Origin: Asterochloris sp. CNOR1
Taxonomy: Eukaryota > Chlorophyta > Trebouxiophyceae > Trebouxiales > Trebouxiaceae
Reading direction: 5' to 3'
Assembly (NCBI GenBank): GCA_963969365.1
Contig: OZ017751.1
Location: forward strand, 2,294,001-2,358,000
Length of the DNA stretch: 64,000 nt
A model generated the notes under the pieces. It saw only the letters and a program-made list of their open reading frames with translations. It was not told the DNA's origin and did no database searches. The translations under genes and the position numbers were made by a program. How positions within the stretch are numbered: position 1 is the first letter of the stretch; the number at the start of each line of letters is the position of its first letter. Below, piece after piece: positions 1 through 13,697 of this stretch.

Positions 1-844
1 CGGCCTGGAGGCAACGGGACGCTCGCCTGGGCCAGGCGTGACAGCAGCTCCTCTGCCAGGCCAGACAGATCGCTGGAGACCTGGGCCACCAGCTGGAACT
101 GCTGTGCCACAAACTGGACAGCTGCCACAACCAGCTCCTCCATCTGCAGGCATGCGTGGTACTCTCACTGAGCGACCTGGGCAGCAGGTGACGGACACTC
201 AGGCTGGGAGAGCAGCAGCAGCAACCTGGACAACTGCAATGCCTGAGGCAGGGTGCAGGCTTTGGCAGAGGGAGCATGCAGGCCCAGCATTGGGACCTGG
301 TGACTAACCTGGAGGAAGTGCGAGGCTATCAGCACTGGCATGCAATTGCTGATGGTCAGCACTGGTGGCTGCCGCCTGGCAGCAGCCGCCTTTGTATACT
401 GCAGCAGCCATGAAAAGACGGCCACGTCGCACTGCACTGAGATTTCCAGGTCCTGTGTCGGTGCCACCTTCTTGAGGTAGAGCCTGAAATACCTGCAGGA
501 CACGAGCATGTAGTCTTGGCACAGCCCCACAACACTGAGCAGCAGTTGTCAATTGTTGCAAAGCCACCACCCTTGGAGCCAAGGTCACCTACCTCATGCT
601 GCCCAGCAGCAGGTGGTACTCGCATGTGAAATTTTGCCTGGCACCTCGAGCCTCATCAAAGACGTGTATCTTGACAAGGCCCATGTCTGTTGAGCATGAG
701 GCAGCACAGCTACAGGTCAAAGACCATGGCAGGGGCAGTGGCGCAGCAGCGGGAACCTAAATCCCGCAAATGATGGCAAAGCACTGCCTGGCAATGCAGC
801 CAGACATGCCACAGTGCTCAGCTTGAGCATCAGCTTGGGCTTTC
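1..844. other. 5' region of or upstream of DLEC1-like gene, no firm gene
   Basis: No exon can be fixed here. One plus-strand stretch around 40-190 reads as a helical, leucine-rich segment (motif LLCQARQIAGDLGHQLELL) and could be an upstream coiled-coil exon of the DLEC1-like gene that is firm from about 850 onwards. No promoter or RNA gene was recognised. Confidence 0.3.
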
Positions 845-3800
845 ATGGTTGCAGAAGGCAGCAGTGTGCAGGCTGCATTGGCATCTGTTTTCGGGGCTTC
901 CAATGCAGGAGCACAGTTGGAGGAGCCTGCTCATGAGGCAGACATCAGCACAAACCCCACACCAGTGCAAGCTATACCGCTGCGTCGGCAAGAGGTGTAT
1001 TACCAGGTACAGCAAGCCAACCACGAACTTGAAATGTTACTGCTGTCAATGCAGCCACCTTGATTGAGAAGACTTGTGCTTGCTGCAGCATGAGGACGCC
1101 GTTCGCTCCGTGGCTCAGCATGAGCATATGCTGGAGGCAGCTGCCCAGGCTGCCAGGGAGGCAGAGCTGCGCCGCCTGGAGCAGGCAGATGCAGGTCTAG
1201 AGGACTGTCGTGCTCGCAACCGGCCCTGTCACACGGCAGAGAACTGCGCCGCTGCAGCGAGATGCAGCCAACACCATACGGCTCCCAGAACGACCCACGT
1301 CCTGTGCTCCAATGCAGTCTTCTGCTACAGCACTCCGGCCTGAACACTCCGCACCAAGACCTTTAATCTGCGCTGCAGAGTTCACACCAGGGTGGCGGAG
1401 GAGTGGGCTGCCAGCGAAACAGTCTCTGCTGCAGTTGGACCAAGGCATGCTGAGCAGGCAAGGTGGGCCATCGCGCGCATGGCAACATGACACGCATCCA
1501 TGGCAGGCTGCTGAGCAAGGCTACTGGCTTGATGTCCACCACTGTCTGCAGCAGTGTCGCTCACAGTCGAAACACCTCATGTTGTGAGTCACATGCTCAC
1601 TTCCACAGGAATGGTAGATCCAAAGGCGTCAGTGACGACCTTCCAGGCGCACAGGACAAAGGAGGTTCTCAGCCCCACACGTACGTTTGACTTCAATGAC
1701 AGCAGGCTGGATGCTCACTATGTCACCATGACCAGTAACCTCAAGGTCAGCAGAGCCTGAGATGGGGAGCAGACCGGGGTCTGCACTGGCAAGCCTGGCA
1801 ATAGGTTATTGCTGCTGATTGCCAGCTGGATACAGAGCAGCACTGTAACAAACCGCTCCAAACGCGCTGCAGTTGGAGACAGAGCAGTACTGTACCACAC
1901 CATTTTGGACACGTCGCAGCAGCATGCTTTATGCCGGTTGTGTTAGCTGGATGTCAGCTTGAAGTCATGGCACACAGGTGTTCAACGCTGCCTTGCACAG
2001 TGCTGGAGGTGCACAGCAGCTTGACATGTCTCGGGCGCCATGACGAGGCACGAAGGAGCAGCCAGTAGTGGCGCCTGAATGGGTTCATACCAAGGGCATG
2101 CTGATCGAATGTGAGGGCCACGACGAGGAAGTCTTGTCATGAGCGCCCATTGCCTGTGCCTGCTGCAGGTGTACAAGTGCCTGGTGTTTCCCACGCGATG
2201 GGCAGAGACACAGCCAAGCAGCCAGTCGCACGCCTCAAGGATCTGTGCCTGCTGCAGGTGCGCAACAGCCTGGTGTCCCCCAAACGCCGAGCACAGGCTC
2301 AGCAGGGGAGCCAGTGGCGGACGCTGGGCAGCGCTGAGATCCGGGCACGCACAATGGCAAGCGAGGCACGCCGCAAGGCCATGTTGCAGACGCTGCCGGA
2401 CGATCAATGGGACCTGGAAAAGAAGTGAGCCAGTGCACTGTGCGGTATTGAAATTGCGCGCTGGCCGCCATGGCAGATGCTGCCAGGTACCCAGAGGGAC
2501 CTGAGGGAGGCGCACTAGGCTAGTGCTCAATGCTGCACCTCAGGGGCTGATGTGTGGGGCTGGCAGTCTCCTGCTGCCGCCCCTGACATCCATGACGGCA
2601 GCTTATGCTGAGCGAGCATGCAGTCAACCTGCTTGCGAGGCTATCATCCAAATGCTGCAGGATCATCGACAGCATGCATCAGAAGCTGACCTTCCTCCGG
2701 AATCCCCGTCACCCTGCGCGCTCCACACCGCGCAGCCCCACTGGCAAGCACGCCCGCCCCAAGTGGGGCTCCCCAGAGAAGGAGCGGCGCCAGTGGCATG
2801 CCAAAGTAGGTGTCCTGCAGCTGTGCTGGCTGCTTGACGCATGTCAGGAGGCTGACTGCGGGAGGTCGGCGGTTTGGTCAGCACAACTGAGCTGACCAGG
2901 AACGTCGTGCAAAGTGCTGCGCTGACAGTCTGCTCACTGCCACTTGCACCTGCAAATTCTGGCACCAAAGCTGCCACAGCTAAGCAGAGCCTGTTTATCC
3001 GTCAGCTGTATAAGCTACTGCATGAGTAGCTTGCCCTTCTTGCTGCTGCAAGTCACATTGGCTGCTCCTGATGCAGGCCCTGCTGACCAGCCGGCCAGGT
3101 GCCACCCTGCTGCCAGAGCCAGCAGTGGTGATGTTCACTGGCTATGAGGTCAACTGCAGGCATGAGCAGGCTGTCAGGTTTCGTAACCTCAGCAACATCG
3201 GAAAACGCATCAGGTCAGAGACTGCTGCAAAGCACAATGCTTACTTGACAATTCCCAACAACTGCTTGCATTGCATCTGTGCTGCATGTGTTGTCAATCG
3301 CAGGCCTGCCCACACTGCTGCATGCTCCAGCTCTGCCCCCGGGCACACCGCGTGAGCAACCCCTTGCAAAGCATGCCAAGCTGCAGGGTCCTGCCACCTG
3401 CAACGCGGTTCTTCACCGTGTCCTCCCCAGCCTTCATCAGCTCGCAGGAGCCTGGCATGATTGCGCCTGGCATGCACGCTGAGGTGGTGGTGACCTTCCA
3501 GCCAGAGTCCCTGGCTGACTACAGCGATGAGATCCTGGTGGGAAGCACTTGCTTGTTGCTGCATGCAAGGCAAACAATACTCTTGCCCCACCCACTGAAA
3601 GGAAGCAGGTCAGCTTGCAATGCCCTTAGTGTGTGTCAACCCGTCCACATGAAGGGGTAGCTTGAGGTCAGCAAGACATATGATTCATCCCAGCACCTGT
3701 TGTCAGCAAAACCCCTTATGTCAACACAGCATGTGCCTGCAGGTAGAGGGTGAGGACGGCATCATCAGTGTGCCGCTCCAGGCCAGGCGGCCGGCCCCAG

Positions 3801-6800
3801 TGCTCAGCTTGCCGCCCCACATTGCTGTGGGGGACGTGATTGTGGGCAACGCCCAGGTGGGCCCGCTCTCTTGCTGTCGTTTCTATCGTGGGCTCCCTGC
3901 TATCTGTGCTGTCAATGTCAGTGTCGGTGATCTGCCAGCCACTTGCAGCTTGGCGCTGAACATGCCACGCAGCAGGATGTACGCAGCAGGATGTACATAC
4001 GCAGCCTGCAGTTGGACGTGGCGTCAAAGGCATGTGACCTCATGTCCTGAGGTCCACTGCATCTGCAGCTTCCCAAAGGGCCCCAATGCAGCAGCTCTTT
4101 GGGCCATGCAGGTGCTCAGCCTGGAGTGCCGCAATGATGGTGGGCCAGGTCACTTCCAGCTGGTGGCCACCATGCCTCAGGAGGGTCAGCCCCTCGAGCA
4201 GGTGAGCCTGGAGCACCACCAGCTGCCAAGCCCTATGTCAGGCTTCTGCTGACAATGATGCGTCTCTTTGCCTCTGTTGCTCATGATGTCAGGGAACGAT
4301 GCCGGTATGAATTGTTTGCGCCTGAGCGCATGGGTTGAAATTGCCGTCAAAATGCCCTCAGGTGATGAGACTTTTGTGTCAACATTCCATGAGCATCGAA
4401 GACTGCTGTGGTGTGAAGTTACCCTCAAGCATTGTGAGAAGCCTGCTGAGCACTCTGTTTGCAGGTGGACGATGACATCCAGCTCAAGCTTGGCTGCTTC
4501 GGCTTGAGCCCAATCAGCTTTGCGTTGCAATCGGCTGAGGCGCTGCACTTGCATGTGGAGTTCACTCCACCCAAGTCTGGAGAGCACACAGTCGAGTTCA
4601 CCATGCTGTGTGACAATGGCACGGCCATGAATTTCCTCCTCACGGGGCGAGGTGCGAATTGACAGCAATGAGCGTTGCATCTGCGAGGCCTAGCTGATGC
4701 ACAAAAAGCACAGTCTCAGCCTGCACTGCGCTTGTGCTGATAGCCATGCCCAGACACTCTGTGTGTCAATGACAGACACTTCAGCTGACAGACTTTAAGG
4801 TCATGCTGCAGGTACAAACAGCGCAGCTGAGCATTGCAGCTGTTGATGGGCGGCTGCGGTCTGCCTCAGAGCTGACCGCTCACGCCCTGTGGCTGGGGAA
4901 GGCAGCAGTGGGCGCCCATCAAAGTCGCACGCTCAAGCTGCAGAACGATACCCCGCTGCCGCTGCCATTCTGCTGGCGGCTCACAGACGCGCCAACACAA
5001 GGTGGTTGCCTGGCTGTGACAACTTGATGGCAAGATAGATCCTCTTGGCTATCTGTGTTTGCAGTGACAGCCCCTTATCAGCCGTGCTTTGCGCTGTGGG
5101 ATATCCAAGCGCACACAATGGAGCTGCAGTTGGACAGCGTGCCAAGCTGCAGCCACTTTGCTGATGGCACATGTCTCTACCAAAGACTGTCTGCGATGCA
5201 GCCTACGCAGTGGAGCCTGCTGACTGAGAGCGAGTAGCCCTGCTGGCACTGCAGGGGAGTGGGTGAACGAGGAGGGCCTCAGCACCCTGGACTGCGCCAT
5301 GCAATTCAGCTTTGAGCCGCCGCTGGGAACAGTGCCAGCTCATGGGCAGCTGGAAGCTGTTGTCACCTTTGGGCCCGAGCGGGCCACTCAGGTGACCTGC
5401 CAGCCTCTTTGCAACGCAGCTGCCATGCAGGCACTGTCTCTTGCTTGTCGATGCAGGCCATAAAGCACAGCTTGAACTAGACTATCAGGCTGCTGCACGT
5501 TGCCTGGCCTGTCTGTGATGCTTGGCACCGTCTTCAGCGCGGGAGGACCACCACAGGAGCCCTGGACCTCTGAATTTGCGCACGGCTGGCTGCAGGTATC
5601 AGGCCTGGGCTCAGCTCATGGTGGACCCCTGCATCTCAGACGACCCTGCAGCATCCAGGCAATACAGTCACCTGGCCTTTGAAGTCGGGTTGGAGGGGGT
5701 TGGCCTGCAGTGCAGGGTGGAGGTCTGGCCTCCAGCTGTCACAGTTGCAGGGCTGGTCCAGCTTGGGGAGGTGCGTCTCAGCTGCACAGCCAGTACCCAC
5801 TGTCACTGCATCTCCTCCAAGCTGCCGCCGCTGTTTGTTGAGCAAGTTTGAGATGGCATCTTCCACAAGCTGATGCCTTTGTGTTGTGAGCAGCTTGAGG
5901 TGTCTGGCACCTCAGGAGAGCTGCAGCCTGCGTTACCATGCCAGCTCTTCCATTCTGCAGCTCCTCACAGGTGAGCCCCTCCCTGCCGCAGGTTGTTGCT
6001 CAGCCAGTGACGGTGAGAAACCTTACCCCAGCACCAGCTGCCATTGAGTGGCAGAGTAGCAGCGGGACAGTGGAAGTGACCCCTGCAGATGCTGTGATCC
6101 CTGCTCACCAGCAGCAGGCCTTCCAGGTGGCAGTGTGGGGGGCGGCTGTGGGCCAGCAGCGCGCGCAGCTGCAGTGCCACCTGGAGCATGGCGCAGTGCA
6201 AGAGGTGGCTCTTTTGGCCACTGTGCAAGGTAGGCAAGCCAGCCTCTCACAGCTCAAGTGCTCATAGCCTGCCACCACCAGTAAGAAATGCCCTGAGCTG
6301 GCGGCCACCCTCTTGGATGGCGTTTGACCACTGTTTGTCTGCTGGCTTGGGCCCCTCATGCTGTGCACTGGACGTCCTGGGCTTCAAGTAGAGCCTTGTG
6401 CCTTCCTCGCCGGGCGCTGCCAGGGCCTCCATCAGCGAGCTGACAGCCACAGGCAGATGGCCTGCTCTATTGCCCTGAACACGCTGCAGGTCCTCAAGTG
6501 TGCTTCCAGGCAGCCTCCCTGGACTTTGGCCTTGTGCAGCGTGGCACACAGCCTTGCCTGGAGGTCATCCTTTGCAACCCCTCGCAGCATGCAGCGGCAG
6601 TCTGGAGCCTGCAGGAGCTGCCTCAGGCCCAGCCTTGGCAGCAGCAGGGCCTTGCTGATGATGCAGTCCTAGTCAGTATTGAAGACCTGCCGGGGCAGGA
6701 GCCTGGCATGGCAGCACAGGAGCAGGGGCCTGCAGGACAGCTGTCTGGCAGCGCGCAGGGGCAGGAGCTTGATTTCAGTGCATCACCCAGGGCAGCAGGG

Positions 6801-9800
6801 ACACGCCTGGTGCTGCACCCTGAGGTTGGGACGCTGCAGCCGGGCGAGAGCTGCACAGTCCAGGTGAGGTTTTGTTTTAAGCCAAGGACCGCTGATGAGT
6901 GACGACCTTGCCAGACAGCGACAACAAATTGCTGCAAAAGGCGCACTGAGCAGCCCCCTGGCTGGTCACATACTGCATGGGCTTGTGCTCCCCGCCATGA
7001 GCGTTCAAGTGCAAGCTCTGGTCAGCTTGCAGTTTGCTGCAGAATGTCTGCCTTGGTCTTGCCTATGTTGTCAGAACAACAGTCCGATTCGAGCTCTGGC
7101 TTCCAGTTTCCTTTTGCCCAATCTACGCAATGCAAGCTCACTGCCACTGGCCAAAGCATACCGAGCAGCATGCAGGGGTTGATGGTCGTGTGCAGTTCTA
7201 GCATCTCCATCTTCGAATTGCCTTCCATGACTGGTGCGGCTTGCATGCCTGGCCGCTGCACTAAGCCTGTTCGGCAGCATTCTTGTGTTGCAACGCCACT
7301 TCGTGCTGCAGGTCACCTGCCTGGCGGCTGCCCCTGGCCTGCTGAGCAGCGTGCTGGAATGCTACTCCCAGGGCGGACGCAGCCACCACCTGGCTGTGAC
7401 GGCCATGGTGGCTGCTCCCATGCTGGCACTAGACACTCCTGTGCTTGAGCTGGGTGCCAGCTATGTAGGCGTGCCTGTGCAGCACGGCGTGCTGCTGCGC
7501 AACTTGACGCAGCTCCCCATGGCTTTTGCTTGGGAGGCAGAGGGCTATGGTGATGAGGGCCGGCTGACTGCCCGCGTCGAGCCGCAGTCAGGCATGCTGT
7601 CCCCCGGTGAGGCAGCCAGCAGCCTGTTCCAAGCCTGGCAATAGCAGCTTCAGCTGTTGATGGGCATGCTCACATCTGCTTAGAGTGTTGTGATGTTTTG
7701 TGGTGCCTGGCAATCTGCAATGCTCTGACCAGTTTTTGGGGTGCAGACCTGAACAGCGTTCATGCAACGCTGTGCAGCAGGCTGTACAGACAGCTTGATC
7801 ACATGCAGCGCTAGTAGCCCTGGTGTGCCTGCCGGTGTGCCTGGTGATCAAGGTGTGCCTGTGCATGCAGGCGGCGTGCAGCAGCTGCAGGTGGCGGCGC
7901 TGCCACTGGAGGCAGGCGATGCAGAGATTCTGCTGTGCTGCAGCGTGGCAGGGGCAGAGCGGCCGCTGGGCCTGGCTGTGCAGTCGTGTGTTCATGGCCT
8001 GGCTGTGTCATATGACATTCAGCAGGTCCGCTCACTGTGAAGCTGTAGCTGCCCCGTCTTTCTGGACTTTGCCAGATTTACAGCAGCTGAGCTGCCTAGC
8101 TTGTCAGTTGGAATGTCCTGAAAGCTTGGGCGGGCAGGGCGGGCCTGCTGTAGTGTCCAAGCTCGTCCGGCTCAAGATGTGAAGTCCAAGCTGGCCCGTC
8201 TACAGATGTCTTGTCATGCCTGTGATGCAGGGCCAGGGTGCAGCCTCAGGACCTGTGCAGCCCGGCAGCAGCAGTCTGGTGGCAGACTTTGGGGCTGACT
8301 GCCCCATCGGCACCACAAGGCACCTCACCCTCACACTCAGCAACCACACAGCCATGCAGGCCGCCGTGCAGCTGTGGGTGGACAAGTTTGAGGCGTCCAA
8401 CAACGGTGAGCATTGTCAGTGCAGCACGGCAGCCAGGCTTTGCACCACATGGTGCAGCATGCAGGCTGACAGCATCCTTGCTGCTGCCAACCGGCACTGC
8501 TTGCTTGTGAGGTGTGCCCAGCAGCCCGCAACAGACAAGCAAGGTGCAGGCTGAAGAAATTTGCTGCCGATGGGCATTGCTAGCATCTCAGTAGGGCACA
8601 GTCAGCCTGCATGACATGAAAACCTAGGCTGGCTTGAAGCAGTGCCATTGCTGGAGATCTACAGAGGGCGTTGCCACTGTGACGTCAATTCATTCCCTTT
8701 TTCATTTGCAGGCTCGAATGATGTGTTGGAGGCATCAGTGCCTGGTAGCTCTGGTCTCGCATTGCCTGGGCTGATCACCCAGAAGAGCAGTGTCAGCGGG
8801 CGCAACAGCCTCCTCGGCAGATCAGGGCGGGCCGGCAGACGCAAGCAGCAGGAGACTTTCGAGGTAAGGCAATGGTAGCATCACAAGCCCTCCCAGGTGC
8901 AAGGCAAACGAAAAAAGCGCTGCTTTGCTGCCGGCGTGCTGCATGCATTGACAGGCATCAGGCAGCTGTGGCAGGGCGTAGGCAGTCAGGATCCTCTGGT
9001 ACTCGTGCAGGAGCCTGTGAAATTGAGCGATGTGCGGGAGCGCACAGCGCCATTCAGCTCAGCAATGGGTGCCAGCATGGTGGCCACAAGGACAGCCCTG
9101 TCTGCCACCAAGCAGGTCAGAAAATTTTGGCACCCTCTCTGCCTCAGCCAGTGGTTGAGCTTTGCCTGCATGGCAGCAGGGTCATGCATCTGACTCATGC
9201 AAGCCGATGTGAGATGCCAATGCTTGCCTGCATGGTAACTTCACAACAGATCCCACACAGATGACACAAACAACTCTCTGCTGGATTTCTGATCTGTGTT
9301 TGCCTTCAGAAGTGAGTAGTACGACACATGTCCTGCATCACAGCCATCCTCAGCCCTTGTTTGGTTACTCTGGCTGCAGGCGGTGGGCAGGAGAGGGATA
9401 GGCATTGTGGTCACGCCCAGCGCGGCCACCCTGCCGCCCTGGGGCACCCTGCACGTGGACCTGGCGTGCTGCACAGACATGTGCGGCCAGTATGCTGATG
9501 TGCTGCACTGCCAGGTGAACCCTACCCATCATCTTGGTGCTCAGCCTAAGCAGACTGACGCTGGTGCACCAGTGATGGGCTTGTGCGTGCCTGAGCTCAA
9601 GCGATTGCCCAGGGAGGCCAACACTTGTTGCAGAGGCTGCAAGGGCCCTGCAGCCTTAGCGTTGAGTATGTAAAAACACAAGTAAGAAATTGCTGCCTCC
9701 CCTACAGCAGATAGCAACCAGTATGACAGTTTTGGGTGGGTGTTGGTTCCTGCTGCGGCTTGTGTACACCATTGCCACCTCTCACCCACTGCCTGCATGC

Positions 9801-12442
9801 CCAACTGCTGCTCGCTGTGCCTTGCTAGGTGGGCGACCTGCCGCTGCACGCCATCCCCGTGCACGTGGGCGTGGTGGGCACCCCCCTGTGCCTGCAGCGG
9901 GAGGCACGGCTGCTGCCAGGCATTCTCCTCCGCCCGCACCCATGGGCGCCAAGCAGCCTGGGCACCGCGCTGCGGCCGCCGCCAAGGGCTGAGCTGAACG
10001 TGAACTTTGGGGAGGTGGTGATGCAGGAGGCTGCCCAGCGCAGCTTCCACGTGTTCAACACCTCTACCCTGGACGTGCACCTGGAGTGGGCCTTCTGGCG
10101 GCTGGGGCCTGCAGGGCCAGTGCTGCGCAGGTGGGCTGCCCCTGCTTTGCAGCTGGATGCTAACTTCAGGGTGCAGCTGGGCCAGGCTGGGAAGTCAATC
10201 ATTCTGACAGAGTTGTCCGTCTTGTTCATGAAGAGGTGCCTGGAGCGGGATTTCCGCCGGCTGGGGCTGCAGGGGCGGTGCTCCTGGTGTAGAGCTGGCT
10301 CCCAGGCAGGGCCCGCTTAGCCTTCACCGCACAGTGCAGTGTCGGCAGCGCAGTCGTGCAAAGGGAGCTGTGGCAGCATGTGATTCATGCACATGAGTCA
10401 CTTCACGGACACAGGCGGCCTCTCAAAGTGGTACAAGTGACCAGTGCAATCCTGTGCTGGACTTGTGCATCTGTCCTGCAGGGACTTGGAGGGCGCCCCA
10501 CCTGCAGGCCAGGCCTCTGAACCAGACTCGCGGGTTGTGTCGGCGAAGCTGGCAGTGTCACCCGGCGGCCTGGTGTCGGTGGAGTCCACTGTCATCCCCC
10601 ATCTCTCTGAGGAGCCCTTCTGGGTCACCCCCAGCAGCGCGCTAGTGGCAGGCGGGCAGAGCCAGCAGTTTGTGGTGCACTTTGCCGCAAGCAGCGCCCA
10701 GCAGCATGACGGTTACCTGCTGGGGACGCAAAGGGTGGACAGAACGCAGGAGGGGCAGGTCAGCCTGCCACCTACCATCCAGCGGGCTGCCCTCCACTGG
10801 TTGTGCTGCTGTCGACTCAGAACCTGCCTTCCAGTTATGTCGAGTGGGGCCCTCCACACCTGTGCTTGCCCAGCACTACACCCTGGTCCAGTGCTTACGC
10901 ATTGCATGCAGTCAGAACAGCAGGTGTGCCTGCATGCAGCTTCACGGCAAGAAGCTGAGCAGGTTGTGCCACCACAGGTGAGCGTGAGCATCCTGGGCGG
11001 GGCCAGCAGGAGCAGCGGCAGTCCCAAGACCATTGAGGCGGCTGCTGCTCCCAGTCAGGAGGCGGGTCCCCCAGGAAAGGAGCTGGTCGAGGCAGCATGC
11101 GAAGCACCCGGGGCCCAGCCCGCTGCCGGCACCCAGCAGGATGCAGCAGCCCTGCCAGACACAGGAGCAGGCCCCCCTGCAGACTCTGCCATAGGCAGCC
11201 TGGCTGCTGCTCCTGCACAGGCTGCGGGAGAGGATGCAGCAGCCGAGGCTGGCACCTCTGGCAGTGTGAGGTGCCTCATCATGGGTGGCTTCCATGACTT
11301 TGCAGGTGGGAGCCCGGCCATCTGCACCACCACTGGCACACATGACTGGCTCTGTTGATGCAACATGCTTGCATCATGTGTCTGCACTTGCTCAGAGAGC
11401 ATAGCGCACCATCAATGTCACTTACTCTACTGCAATCCTTGGCCCAAGGTCTGTTCTGGTGGCTGCAGGCCCGCCACCCAGCCCTCTGGAGCCTCTGCGG
11501 GTGGACCTGGCAGCCATCTGCATTCAGCCAGAATTGCAGGCCGAGTTTGAGAGGCAGAGCACAGCCATGCAGTTTGAGTGCTCTGGCAGTGACAACCCCG
11601 CCACCCACCGCAGCTATCGCCAGCACGCCACGCTGACCAACCTGCAGAGCTGCCCCCTCACCTTCACAGTCAGCAGTCAGGGCCCCTTCAAAGTCATCTG
11701 CATGACCTCCAGCCAGCCTGTCAGCCTGGAGGGGCAGCATGGGCACCCTGTCAGGGCAGCCACAGCAATTGGCAGCCGCTGCAGCCTTCAGCTTGGTGCC
11801 CTGGGGGCCTCTGCCAGGACAGGCACTACGCGTGGTGGCAGCAGGGCTGCAGCTCAGCCACTGCAGCTGCCAGGTGCTCCAGAGGAGCAGCAGTGGCAGC
11901 TGAGGCCCCGCGAACATGTGGACGTGATGGTGGAGTACCAGCCGGGTGCAGCTAGCAGCACTGCAGCTGTGGAGGATGCACGGGACCGCGGCCACCTGCT
12001 GATCAGCTACAGCAATGGGCATCAACAGAGCCTGCCGGTGTCAGCCAGGCTGGTGCATGCAGCGCTGCAGCCCTCAGCGGCCCAGCTGGATTTTGGGCAG
12101 GTGCACGTGCAGGCCCCCATGCCCCTCAGGCTGCAGCTGGCCAACCACACCACAGCATGTGCCGCCTGGCGTGTAGCCTCCGCAGATGCAGCCGCTGGCA
12201 TTGCACCTGGCACCTTGGGACCCTTTTCAATCAGTCCTGCAGCAGGCCAGCTCCCTGGAAGAGGCCTAGGCATGCCCAAGGTGCAGGAGGTCGTCATCAC
12301 ATTCAGCCCTCAAAATAATGGCTTCCAAGCAGCCACTCTCTGCTTCAAGGTGGACAACGGCAGCAGCTGCTATGTTCAAGTCAGTGGCCAAGGCAGCTTG
12401 GAAGAGGTCACAGAGCATCAGGCCAAAATGACTTACATTTGA
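845..12442 (+). CDS. DLEC1: DLEC1/CFAP81-like ciliary central-apparatus protein (multi-exon)
   Basis: Large spliced gene for a protein built of repeated ASH/MSP-like beta-sandwich domains, the class used in the ciliary central apparatus. The order of blocks follows vertebrate DLEC1 as I know it. A coiled coil lies at about 1086-1195 (motif QHEHMLEAAAQAAREAELRR) and a FLRNPR block near 2690. The first ASH domain is at 3071-3540 (VMFTGYEVNCRHE, then RVLPPATRFF and APGMHAEVVVTFQPESL), followed by VPLQARRPAPVLSLPPHI near 3770. Further blocks are TLKLQNDTPLPLPFCWRL near 4930, FGADCPIGTTRHLTLTLSN near 8290, LHVDLACCTDMCGQYADVL near 9450 followed by GDLPLHAIPVHVGVVG at 9832, and a C-terminal exon at about 11467-12442 ending SGQGSLEE. 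Exon joins were not all resolved, and the 5' end may lie further upstream, even outside the window. The stop is at 12440-12442, convergent with the FKBP gene. The family assignment is confident; the exact exon model is not. Confidence 0.8.
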
Positions 12443-12572
12443 ATGTAATGTCTGCTGCCTATCTGAAAAGTGTCTCTGTCTCTCAACTTTTCATAGCGAG
12501 GTGGGTCAGGTGGGGTCAGAAAAGGGCTGACAGATCTGGACAGGGCTGGGGTGTGACAGCATGTAGTGATGC

Positions 12573-13697
12573 TCAGGCCTTCTTCACACTGAGGATCTCA
12601 ACAACGAGCTCAAAAGTGGCATTGGGGGGGATCTCTTGCAGCCCCTTGCTGCCATAGCCAAGCTCCGGGGGAACAATGATGGAACGCTGCAGGCAAGCAT
12701 GCATGAGCTGAGACTACAGCATGGACCCTGCCCACAACACGACTCCTGACAGCTGACTGACCTTGCCCCCAGGTTTCATGCCCAGCACAGCGCTACTGAT
12801 GGCTGGAGGCGGCTTGGGGCCGCCCGCACCACTGAACAGCCCGCCAGCACTGTCTGCGACTTTGGCCCTCTGTTCTTGCACCTTCTCTGCCGCAGTGAAC
12901 TCGAAGGGCTGCACGTGAGGCTTGGGAGGTGTTCTAGTCACATGCACACTGCGTCTGGCTTCAGCAGCGTGGCAGATGCACCCCGGAGTGCCCAGGCATG
13001 AGGAACATGGCTTTTGCCAGCACCTTCAGAACACCTGACTGTGCACAGCATGGGAACTTGCCTCAGCCACGGTCCTGTTGCCGCCCAGCAGGCGTGCAGA
13101 GCGCGTGGACACCACATCAATTCCCTTGTACATGCAGTCAAAGTGGACTGTCACTTGGTCGTCCTTGCCGACTATCTGCCCATTACCGGGCTTCAAGTCG
13201 TAGAACCTAGTGCCGTCCTCTGCAAAGGGAAAGGCACAGGGAGGTTGCGGGAAGGCAAGCAGGCAACTGAGAGGGACACAATGTCCTAAGCTATGCGACT
13301 GTCCTTACCTCTCACTGTGTATTCATCCACAGAGACCTTGCGCGTTTTGAGGTTCTTGGCATCATAGCTGCATTGCAGAAGGAATACCTCTCAGCCACAG
13401 AAAGTCGATGCTCATGATGCAGCATCTACAGAATCTGCCATCAGCTCACCCAAAAGCTTGCGCAGGTCGCTGCTGCACCACAGCAACTGCAACTGCTGCA
13501 GGTGTGCTGAGCATCACTTGTCGGCGCGATGTGCATCTTGCTTGCTCATGAGCTTCTGTGGGGTCAGCATTTGCTTGGCAGCAGCAAGCAGTCATAGGCC
13601 TGCAGTGAGCTGATGTGGGGCATTTCCAAGTCTGCGTCTGCCTTTCATGTCTGCACTGGCTTCGCCATGCCGTGGACTTCAGAAGTTGACGTTGCAT
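12573..13697 (-). CDS. FKBP-type peptidyl-prolyl isomerase, predicted thylakoid lumen (Tat-targeted)
   Basis: Spliced gene for a single-domain FKBP. The proposed start at 13697 opens an 83-residue first exon with a bipartite plastid transit peptide. It ends in a twin-arginine signal, SRRQVMLSTPAAVAVAVVQQ, followed by a QAF cleavage-like site, which is typical of lumenal proteins imported by the Tat route. Next come YDAKNLKTRKVSVDEYTVR, an exon with FYDLKPGNGQIVGKDDQVTV and HFDCMYKGIDV, a linker with PFEFTAAEK and LGMKPGGK, and the last exon (12573-12686) with RSIIVPPELGYGSKGLQEIP and PNATFELVVEILSV. The length and the VPPELGYG / IPPNATFEL signatures fit plant lumen FKBPs of the FKBP16 group. 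Prolyl isomerase activity is not certain because many lumenal members lack some active-site aromatics. The gene ends tail-to-tail with the DLEC1-like gene, 130 bp apart. Confidence 0.85.

Noticed and set aside
1982-2530. 182-codon minus-strand frame
   Set aside because: Antisense to DLEC1-like exons, with a biased Cys/His/Pro-rich product typical of a shadow frame.
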